From the NCBI GenBank assembly GCA_016169945.1, contig JADLSH010000363.1:1-64000 (forward strand): a stretch of DNA of 64,000 nt, written 5' to 3'. The translations under genes were made by a program, and so were the position numbers. Origin of the DNA: Trachythela sp. YZ-2020. Taxonomy: Eukaryota > Cnidaria > Anthozoa > Malacalcyonacea > Clavulariidae. The notes beneath the pieces are model-generated. The model was not told where the DNA came from, ran no database searches, and worked only from the letters and a program-made list of their open reading frames with translations. Positions 56,464 through 64,000 of the stretch are shown in pieces (the first letter of the stretch is position 1; every line of letters starts with the position of its first letter).

Positions 56464-57640
56464 TTACACCTTTCCGTTTGTACCCTCCTCGCGTGTTGTA
56501 TTAGATGTGGAAGCCAGTTCTGAAACCCATGTTTTTACCTGCTCTGCTGATGTAACATTGGGAATGGTAAAACATACTTTGAAAGCTTCCTTGGGTGCCC
56601 CTGTAAAATACTCTTTTTCCTGGTCTTCATATTCAGCAAGCTTGTATGTGTAACTTGGTGGAAGAATGTTTCTTACATGAAGTGGTAAATCGGAGCTTTC
56701 GCTTTTAGTTTTCTCGGTACATCTATTATTAGTATAGAAATGATCCTGGGTGATGGAATCGTTATTTCCTGTTTGTTTATTTGAACATGAAGAGCCTACT
56801 GTCTTTTTTGCCTTTGCGTTGTTACAAACGTTAGTAGAATCTTGACTATCACATAACTTTACCTTTTTCTTGGGTTGAAAATCGTCGTCAGAATCTACGA
56901 AATCTTTCGACGGGTTTAACTGCTTTGTGAACGAGGTCGTGTCTCTTCGATTTGTCCCTTTTCCACTATCCGTAGGGAATTCCGGTAATGCGTCGCTGGT
57001 TCCGTGTACACTTTCGAATTCATTTTCTCGAGGTGGAAGTTCAATTTCTAAACGTGTATCCCCAGCACAGATTTCCAAAATCATCGAATACCTAAAAGAC
57101 TCAACATCTGCCTGGGTAAAATCCAACGGAAGACCTAGAGAAATGTGTTGAGCCCACTTTGCAACAAATACACCACAGTCATCGCCATTCGTCTGTTCAC
57201 TGAGATGCTGACCTGGTAGGATATAGAAAAGCCATTCTTTCCAGTCAAGAGAGGAACTCTGTGCTTTTGATATCCGCTGGGAACATTCCAAGAAGTGCTG
57301 CATCCTATGAAAACTCTGCCTTCCAGAAGCGCCTTGATACAAAGAATCAAGGTACATCATCATTCTTAATTGTGGGAATGTTGCCAATAGAAACCAGTGA
57401 TTACCAAAGTTTACTGCACCTAAAATTACATCGCTTGAAAGAATCCCATCATACAACATGCGGTATTGATTCTTTTTTAATGTCTCCATCGAAGGCGTTG
57501 TCATTGTCTGAAATACTTCGCTGTTAATTGTCCGTACGTTGTTACCAAAAGCTTTGCATTTCTTTTCGAGAATCCACACTTAACCATGATCCTGGAAGAA
57601 GACTTAAAAGATCACTTGAAGAATATCCTTTCAATCTTAG
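56464..57640 (-). CDS. Ulp1/SENP-type (C48) SUMO-protease-like domain
   Basis: 371 codons. The catalytic set is complete: His61 (FGNHWFLLATF), Asp78 (MMMYLDSLYQG), Gln129 (LSEQTNGDDC) and Cys135 (GDDCGVFVAKWAQH). These are the residues of C48 peptidases, which remove SUMO or related modifiers. A disordered Ser/Lys-rich tail follows. The coding sequence extends upstream in another frame (LRLKGYSSSDLLSLLPGSW, about 57,640-57,585) that is collinear with the USP block, and downstream almost directly into the MULE block. Plant MULEs with captured Ulp1 domains are known. The active site looks functional. Confidence 0.85.
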
Positions 57641-57694
57641 GTGAGTAGGGGGAGTTTGGTCTTCGTACGCTTTTAGTTTTGCGTGGTTTACCTA

Positions 57695-58586
57695 GAGCTC
57701 CGACATCGGCGTATATACTAACCCCTCCTTGCTTCTTTCAGTGCGACAAACTCTTGGTAAACAATATGAAGTAGACGGATAATCCACGTAGTAATTTGGT
57801 GGAGTTGAGTCGAAGATATTAAATGAAAACTGGTTTGGGGGGGGATTAGATGTCGTGGCTGCTGTATTAATCTTCTTGCTGGTATTTCTCTCGTACATCA
57901 AAATATACGCCTCTTGATTCATTGCTGTAAAGTCCGAGATCTTTAACACTTGTGAATCATTTAGATAAAACCACTGCCAGTTACGGAGAACGCACGCTGT
58001 GTAGTGACCAGACGTTATATTTTTGCCATGGTGAGAAATAACAGCCACCAGATGGTATTGTTCCTCCGAGATAACTTCCACATCCTCCATTTCTGATTGC
58101 ACTTGTTGCACTTTTAGTATCTCCGGATATTTGACAAAGATTCTCACTTTCCTTCCCTCGTTCGAAAATCGCAACATCTGAATACAAAAAGCATCGGGAA
58201 GTTCTTGGAAGACAGTACGTTTGTATGCCTCCGTTTTCTTTCTGCACCTATGTACAAAACATTGGTACATAATTATATTATGTATCCAACTTATACAAAA
58301 CCTTTGTATTGAATTTCGGCGTGATAGGTCCGTATATGCATGGATGAAAGCAATATATGCTTCGAAATCCTGGCTTTCGTCATAATGATAACACAAGTCA
58401 TGTAACAACGAGAACAACAACAATTCCTTTTCCCGTATTACTTCTAATTATAGCCAAAACATTGAGCATATTGTACACATGAAAATAACCACAATCAAAT
58501 TTCTTATCTTACCTTTCACATTGATATTCATCTTCCAAATGTTCGGGCTTGCTCAACATTTTGATTGAAGAATCCAAATCAGTTTC
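57695..58586 (-). pseudogene. USP-type (C19) ubiquitin hydrolase, C-terminal half
   Basis: Two exons: 58,586-58,513 (ETDLDSSIKMLSKPEHLEDE) and 58,247-57,695, joined by a 265-bp GT-AG intron so that YQCER meets CRKKTEAYKR, the USP zinc-finger pair. Then come LPDAFCIQMLRFSNEG, the His box (NITSGHYTACVLRN), and WFYLNDSQVLKIS with the Asn/Asp. The N-terminal Cys box is not found upstream, so the catalytic cysteine is missing or in an unrecognised exon. The frame ends at TAG 57,692-57,694, but the same frame stays open beyond it towards the Ulp1 block. Confidence 0.78.
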
Positions 58587-58589
58587 CTG

Positions 58590-59289
58590 GGAAGGTACAG
58601 TACTCACTGGTTAAACAAATTACCAAGGAAGGGATATGGGACAACGATTCTACATCCTTCTCTTTCGGGAGCTTGGTATTTGTAAGCCAATAAATGTAAT
58701 TTTCAAAGATTTTTTTTGCACATCCACTCACTGTATACGAAATAGTATGTTAAAATACGTTTCTAATAACTTAAACCAAAATTTTAGTTATGAACGTCAT
58801 ACGCTATCTAATATGGAAAGAATTAGCAAGTAAAATAAGGACAGAGTGTAAAATTTTGACGTCAATAGCAATAAAATTATACGTATTAAAAGCCGATGGT
58901 GTAATAGAAATAACCAGGGAGTACTGTAACTCTGAACGTTTTACCTTTTTTACAGGCAGCGGAAGCAAACTCTCATTGCTAGTACACTTCGAGATGTGAC
59001 CACAGAGAAGACATTGTCTCGATTGGTTGCAAAATGCGTGTGTGTGTATGTGTAGAATCTCATGTCAACATTCATTGTAGGTAGGTTACATGTAGTGTCA
59101 TATTTCACTATGCATTACAGGTCCACCAGACTTTTTAGATAATTTCTGTAAAATCTATGCATACTGTTGAAATTAGGGATCAAACTTGTTTGACCTGGCA
59201 ACAGCAGGATGGAGGGGCTGAGCAGGCACTTGAGCAGGTAATGGAGCTGGGTGCACCACTATAAAACAAGGTTATATTATAAAAAAAAT
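58590..59289. other. No gene recognised
   Basis: Searched for the missing USP N-terminus; none seen. There is a short GTGTGTGTATGTGT stretch near 59,039. Confidence 0.4.
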
Positions 59290-59362
59290 CTGACTGTGTC
59301 GCAGCTAAATATGCAATTTTAAGTGTCACGCTGGTTGTCAGGTGTCAAATTATCGGTTGGTA

Positions 59363-59758
59363 GTAAGGAAATGAATAGAGAGACAGGTCCTTTGATCTTT
59401 TTGGGACCACCGACAGCGACATCCGGTTGGCGGCGGCCATTAGTCTGGCCAGAAGATTTGCAAATTCGTATTAGAAAATATATGGGGAATTTGCATTCTT
59501 GCCTACTAAATCGCATTTTTTAGCGAATTATTTTCATAATTTCATCTTTTGAACTCGGAAATACAAATGAGAAAGGTAAGAAAGTATTTTTAACGTTTAA
59601 ATTGCTAAAGAAAAACATATTTATCGGCTGATATTCGCTACTCGAAGGAGTGACAGGAGCGAGACTACGAGGGCACACGTTTATTTATTTATGAATAACG
59701 TTCAATAAACTTCAAGAAAGACTTTTAATGTAAACATACCTCTTTGGTATGACAGTAC
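59363..59758. repeat. Segmental duplication D, copy 1
   Basis: Nearly identical to 62,575-62,969, from GAATAGAGAGACAGGTCC to GGTATGACAGTAC, with a handful of substitutions. On the minus strand an ATG at 59,440 opens MAAANRMSLSVVPKRSKDL in a good context, conserved in both copies. It may be a small first exon or chance. Confidence 0.85.
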
Positions 59759-59985
59759 GTGTTTCGAGCGAAGGCTCTTCGTCTGGAAGTTAGTAGCTTG
59801 GAAATCACATTACGAAATATATTAGCATGTAAGGAAAAGCGAAGAAAACAAGAATATGAGAAATTATGGAACTATGTATGAGATGAGGTGAGATGTAGAA
59901 TATCTGCTGATGGCAGGCATAAACAGATAGGAGTTAAATGTAAAAGAAGCGCTTATTAATGCCGTGAGCATGAATGGTAGCATGC
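59759..59985 (-). repeat. Dispersed repeat family R, copy 2 (internally deleted)
   Basis: Matches the ends of 61,334-61,660 but lacks the middle part containing ATCACGTGAT. It joins directly to duplication D on its left and a half-MITE on its right. Confidence 0.8.
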
Positions 59986-60247
59986 TAGCTTTTGAAACAA
60001 GTGTACTTGTCATCGAAAAAATTGCCAAAGTAAAATTTTGCTCGTCTGTATGGGTCAACAAGGAAAACTTGTCAAAGTAATTTGAGCACTTAGGTACGGT
60101 TGGTCAGCAATCTATTGTTGTATTCGCTGTCATTGCGGTCAAAAAACCAAAAACTTGTCATAGAAAATTTGTTGTACGCGTGCGATCGGCAAATAAAACT
60201 TGTCATATAAAAACTTGTCATAGAAAACTTGCTCGTCTGTAAGAGGC
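59979..60247. mobile_element. Half of MITE family M2, starting at the palindrome centre
   Basis: Corresponds to the right half of the full copy at 61,862-62,248. It begins AGCATGCTAGCTTTT, the very centre of that element's internal palindrome, and ends with the intact right terminal repeat (TGCTCGTCTGTAAGAGGCT). Confidence 0.85.
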
Positions 60248-60284
60248 TTAATCCTTCTAGGAACTGTATAATATTAGAGCCTAC

Positions 60285-60461
60285 CTGTGTCTCAGAAACA
60301 ACTGCCGCATGCTTTGAAGATCGAAACCGCCGAATATTTACACTTGATTGCTCGTTATTATCGAATCCTTCATGATTGAATATCTGGCCCGATGTACTAG
60401 GAAGAAAGAACATCCATACAGCAAGAAAAACGATGTTAATAAAAGCTTCCATACCATACAC
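60285..60461 (-). CDS. Signal-peptide exon, duplicate copy 2
   Basis: Same first exon as at 28,617 (MYGMEAFINIVFLAVWMFF), here with the shorter linker PSTSGQIFNHEGF and a donor CAG/GTAGGC at 60,284. The reading frame is intact to the donor. No downstream exon recognised; the sequence past the donor is a MITE. Confidence 0.5.
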
Positions 60462-60574
60462 ACGAAGGTAAATAATATTGCAGGTCGCAATCTGACTGTG
60501 TCGCAGCTAAATATGCAACTTTATAGTGTCACGCTGGTTGTCAGGTGTCAAATTACCGGTTGGTAGTGTGTTGT

Positions 60575-60679
60575 AGGATAAAACGCGGATACGGAAGGAC
60601 GGATGAGTGGCGGACGGACGTACGGATAGCTTATGTTGTCATGAAACGATATTTAAAAGTCATATCCGCGTTTTATCCT
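60575..60679. mobile_element. 105-bp MITE with perfect 17-bp ends
   Basis: AGGATAAAACGCGGATA at 60,575-60,591 is perfectly inverted at 60,663-60,679. The interior is GGACGG-rich. Confidence 0.85.
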
Positions 60680-60835
60680 TGGATCAATTGAAGTTAACGA
60701 CCCCCTGCCCCAAGGCAGTTGTATACTTCACTGGCCATTGAAGTATACGACCCCCCCCCCAAAAAAAAAGCTTTTTGTCATGATTCATGATTTTTATTCA
60801 TGATTTTTATATCGAGAACTTCGTTAATTTAGCTT

Positions 60836-61020
60836 CTTTTTATGTATTTGGTGATTCCTAACGTTTTCTGGCTTGCGATGAGACCGCGTTGCTTCAGGAA
60901 ATCTATGGTCACTTCCATATTGTCGCCAAAGATTACTTCTCGCAGTTCGTCGTGGAGAGACATTTCGTCGGTGGAATACTGTTGCAGTATGCTCGCCAAA
61001 CATTTTAAGGCCTTTTATAA
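60836..61020 (-). pseudogene. Short unidentified coding-like fragment
   Basis: A minus-strand frame of about 60 codons reads like protein (STDEMSLHDELREVIFGDN, VTIDFLKQRGLIASQKTLG) and ends KYIKRS-stop. There is no recognised domain, and the 5' border is unclear. It may be the end of a mobile-element ORF. Confidence 0.3.
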
Positions 61021-61333
61021 TGCCTTTCCAGCAATGAGTCATCGAACAGAAAAAACGTGGATATGGTACAAAAAAAAGGATTACATATATCCTGCCAGCT
61101 ATGGGGTGAAGGAACCAGTTGTTTTGATGAAAAACCTGCCCACACCCGCTTTTTCTCCAAAAACCCACCCTCCCCCCAAAACCCGCTGGTACGCAATAGT
61201 GGCGCCCAAAATATTACCGTTGTGTTTTAACAATAATATAATATCGAACAGCATTGGATCATACAAGAACGAGAGATAACGTGTTAGAACTATGTGACTA
61301 GCCTACTTATTGTCCATTTAAACGCTTCGCCGT

Positions 61334-61660
61334 TTCGAGCGAAGGCTCTTCGTCTGGAAGTTAGTAGCTTGGGTCGGGGGAAAACATGTTCTTTACTACT
61401 AAATGCAAAAGCAATCACGTGATAAAAAAATAAATCAATCAAATGGATTTAATCAAAACAAACTATAAACAAAATATGGAAATCACATTACGAAATATAT
61501 TAGCATGTAAGGAAAAGCGAAGAAAACAAGAATATGAGAAATTATGGAACTATGTATGAGATGAGGTGAGATGTAGAATATCTGCTGATGGCAGGCATAA
61601 ACAGATAGGAGTTAAATGTAAAAGAAGCGCTTATTAATGCCGTGAGCATGAATGGTGCGA
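61334..61660 (-). repeat. Dispersed repeat family R, copy 3 (most complete)
   Basis: Contains all landmarks seen in copy 1 at 2,806-3,165 (inverted), from CTTCGTCTGGAAGTTAGTAG to CATGAATGGT. Confidence 0.85.
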
Positions 61661-61861
61661 AGTTGGCTATCATTGCTGGCAGAAATGGGGCACAGAGCTC
61701 GAATTTTCAAATCTGAAACACTGTGATTGCCAGTACGAAATGCCATCAACAGTAACATTTCAGATCCTTGGCCGGCCGTCTATGAATCCGGGATCGTGTA
61801 ACTGCAAACCCGAGATCAAGATCGCCGTGAAGATCGATACAAGGCCTAGTTCGTCTTGTAA

Positions 61862-62248
61862 AGCCTCTTACAGACGAGCAAGTTTTCTATGACAAGTTTT
61901 TATATGACAAGTTTTATTTGCTCGTCTGTATACGCAACTTTGGCAATTTTTTCTATGACAAGTACACTTGTTCAAAAGCTAGCATGCTAGCTTTTAAACA
62001 AGTGTACTTGTCATCGAAAAGATGCCAAAGTAAAATTTTGCTCGTCTGTATGGGTCAACAAGGAAAACTTGGCAAAGTAATTTGAGCACTTAGGTACGGT
62101 TGGTCAGCAATCTATTGTTGTATTCGCTGTCATTGCGGTCAAAAAACCAAAAACTTGTCATAGAAAATTTGTTGTACGCGTGCGATCGGCAAATAAAACT
62201 TGTCATATAAAAACTTGTCATAGAAAACTTGCTCGTCTGTAAGAGGCT
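61862..62248. mobile_element. MITE family M2, full copy with perfect 59-bp ends
   Basis: 61,862-61,920 (AGCCTCTTACAGACGAGCAA...) is exactly inverted at 62,190-62,248. Flanks TAA on both sides suggest a 3-bp target duplication, as for Harbinger-type elements. A 22-bp perfect palindrome centred on GCATGC (61,974-61,995), extended by GACAAGTACACTTGT arms, sits inside. Confidence 0.9.
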
Positions 62249-62284
62249 TAATCCTTCTAGGAACGGTATAATATTAGAGCCTAC

Positions 62285-62455
62285 CTGTTTCTCAGAAATA
62301 CCTTCCGCATGCTTTGAAGATCGAAACCGCCGAATATTTACACTTGATTGCTCGTAATTATCGAATCCTTCATGATTGAATATCTGCCCCGATGTACTAG
62401 GAAGAAAGAACATCCATACAGCAAGAAAAACGATGTTAATAAAGCTTCCATACCA
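62285..62455 (-). pseudogene. Signal-peptide exon, duplicate copy 3 (frameshifted)
   Basis: Same exon as copy 2, with one A lost from the AAAA run in the signal-peptide codons (near 62,441), which breaks the start frame. The donor context is retained (CAG/GTAGGC at 62,284). Confidence 0.55.
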
Positions 62456-62574
62456 TACACACGAAGGTAAATAATATTGCAGTGTCGCAGCTAAATAATT
62501 TTATGCAACTTGTGTCAGGTGTCAAATTACCGGTTAGTAGTGTCATAGACATAGATATAATAAACCGGTCATAG

Positions 62575-62969
62575 AGTAAGGAATGAATAGAGAGACAGGT
62601 CCTTTGATCTTTTTGGGACCACCGACAGCGACATCCGGTTGGCGGCGGCCATTAATCTGGCCAGAAGATTTGCAAATTCGTATTAGAAAATATATGGGGA
62701 ATTTGCATTCTTGCTTACTAAATCGCGTTTTTTAGCGAATTATTTTCATAATTTCATCTTTTGAACTCGGAAATACAAATGAGAAAGGTAAGAAAGTATT
62801 TTTAACGTTTAAATTGCTAAAGAAAACATATTTATCGGCCGATATTCGCTACTCGAAGGAGTGACAGGAGCGAGACTACGATGGCACACGTTTATTTATT
62901 TATGAATAACGTTCAATAAACTTCAAGAAAGACTTTTAATGTAAACATACCTCTTTGGTATGACAGTAC
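62575..62969. repeat. Segmental duplication D, copy 2
   Basis: Partner of 59,363-59,758; ends at the same GACAGTAC, after which the sequences diverge. The minus-strand ATG at 62,652 with MAAANRMSLSVVPKRSKDL is conserved. Confidence 0.85.
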
Positions 62970-63844
62970 CAAGACTATTAAAGTTATTTGGTAATATATA
63001 ATATATAGTTTTCAAAATATATGGACTGTATAGATGGGAGCATACATGATACATTATATACAGCACTACTCACTACTCAGCATAGTGTAATTTTATACAT
63101 ACTTATATACAATATTTACATGGGGTTTGTTTTACTGGAATACCACAGACATTGCATTCTATGTCTTCCAAACTTGAATGACTATGACTATATCAATTAT
63201 AAATTGTTCCCTTGAAGTGGTGGAGTTTTGTGAAGTTCTTTTGTTTTATGCAACATTTATTATTCAACACACTCCACCTTTGAAAAATTTTCTGATGATA
63301 TGACTAATACTATTTGTTTTAACCCATTGAGTAGCAATGCACTTCAGTGCACGCTACTTTATGTGCTCTGTCTAACATGGCAGACAATTTTAAAAAGGGA
63401 GACCTTAGCACCTTAATTACAAAAGTTATCAGGAGTGGCATATCTTGACTAACTCATGTAAGTTGAGATTGGTTGGTTCTCTCCTGTGCTTCGAGGGTTT
63501 TTCTCCCTCACTAAAACTAACCCTTAGGCACTAATCAGTACTAAGCATGGTGTTATTACCTAGTAGGAGACTTTGAGTCCTATTGTAATATCACCAGCCT
63601 TTGGGCAAATAATATATAAATAAATAAATAAAAATCTAAGGAATCATAATTTTAATTTTGTATGTAAAATAATTTGGAATTTGTTAGTGGAAGTTTTTTT
63701 AGACTTAATATGGAGTTCAAGACTTTAATACAGTGATACAAAAAGATATTGTACTGTCAATATAGTACGAATAGAGCAACTGTTTATTGAAACTTCTTAA
63801 TTGATGTTAAAAATAAAAAGAAAATTACTAAATTTCAAAGCCTT
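62970..63844. other. No gene recognised
   Basis: AT-rich, motif-less. A short AAAT microsatellite lies near 63,612-63,632. Confidence 0.4.
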
Positions 63845-63849
63845 TATTG

Positions 63850-64000
63850 TACAGGTCGCAATCTGACTGCGTCGCAGCTAAATATACAAGTTTATATGTC
63901 ACGCTGTATGGGTCAACAAGGAAAACTTGTCAAAGTAATTTGAACACTTAGGTACGGTTGGTCAGCAATCTATTGTTGTACTCGCTGTCATTGCGGTCAA
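63850..64000. repeat. Further partial copy of the signal-exon/M2 repeat unit, cut by the window end
   Basis: CAGGTCGCAATCTGACTG at 63,853 matches the sequence upstream of the signal-peptide exon, and GTATGGGTCAACAAGGAAAA onward matches the interior of MITE M2 (62,048 onward). Confidence 0.8.

Noticed and set aside
60842..61279. 145-codon plus-strand ORF
   Set aside because: A minus-strand frame in the same place looks more protein-like; neither has a domain, so only the minus fragment is listed, at low confidence.
1..64000. tRNA, rRNA and riboswitch candidates
   Set aside because: I found no cloverleaf with a proper B box and no rRNA core sequence by eye; none is reported.

Overview
This window reads as nuclear DNA of an invertebrate animal, most likely a cnidarian. 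It is AT-rich, genes have short GT-AG introns, and almost every recognisable coding stretch belongs to a mobile element or a repeated gene family of kinds I associate with cnidarian genomes. I see no single-copy housekeeping gene, rRNA, tRNA, bacterial operon or CRISPR array. Species is not determinable from the sequence alone.

Layout. 1-7.1 kb: repeat debris (a LINE fragment, tandem repeats, foldbacks). 7.2-13.5 kb: a 152-bp tandem repeat, a protein-kinase exon, and a decayed multi-exon gene of an unnamed repeated family, all on the minus strand. 13.5-16.1 kb: a 5'-truncated CR1-like LINE (minus). 18.6-19.1 kb: another LINE 3' end. 19.9-28.5 kb: an 8.6-kb DNA transposon with matching inverted ends and a decayed transposase-like gene ending in a tesmin-type CXC cysteine motif, interrupted by a 1.77-kb nested element whose subterminal regions are packed with GGAACGC repeats. 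28.5-29.8 kb: a duplicated signal-peptide exon containing a MITE, which contains a hAT-type element, which contains a foldback. 30.1-32.7 kb: a broken RT plus endonuclease retrotransposon. 32.85-38.87 kb: a 6.0-kb element with a RecQ-like SF2 helicase on one strand and a Cys-rich gene on the other, matching the helicase-bearing Academ (AcademH) layout. 39,629-52,950: a complete-length Polinton/Maverick (13.3 kb) with terminal inverted repeats and a perfect 6-bp target duplication (GACATG). 53.1-58.6 kb: a tandem repeat and a minus-strand chain of USP-type protease, Ulp1-type protease and MULE transposase. 59-64 kb: a mosaic of duplicated segments and MITEs.

The Polinton carries the expected module set: integrase with chromodomain, penton-type minor capsid, a basic core protein, double-jelly-roll major capsid, adenain-like protease, A32-type packaging ATPase and a protein-primed PolB, plus accessory genes (GRF zinc fingers, a Bcl-2-like tail-anchored protein, small conserved ORFs). 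Left-end genes are read rightward and right-end genes leftward. PolB is a seven-exon gene encoding C2H2 fingers at its N-terminus. Although ends and target duplication are intact, nearly all main genes carry at least one lesion (stop, frameshift, or an internal deletion in the capsid gene), so this copy cannot make a particle unaided, unless the small lesions are assembly errors.

The points most worth a second look are the USP-Ulp1-MULE chain, the Bcl-2-like gene in the Polinton, the CXC-transposase element with its matched ends, the structurally conserved but sequence-divergent terminal hairpins of the Academ-like element, and the well-dated nested insertions at 28.85-29.83 kb.
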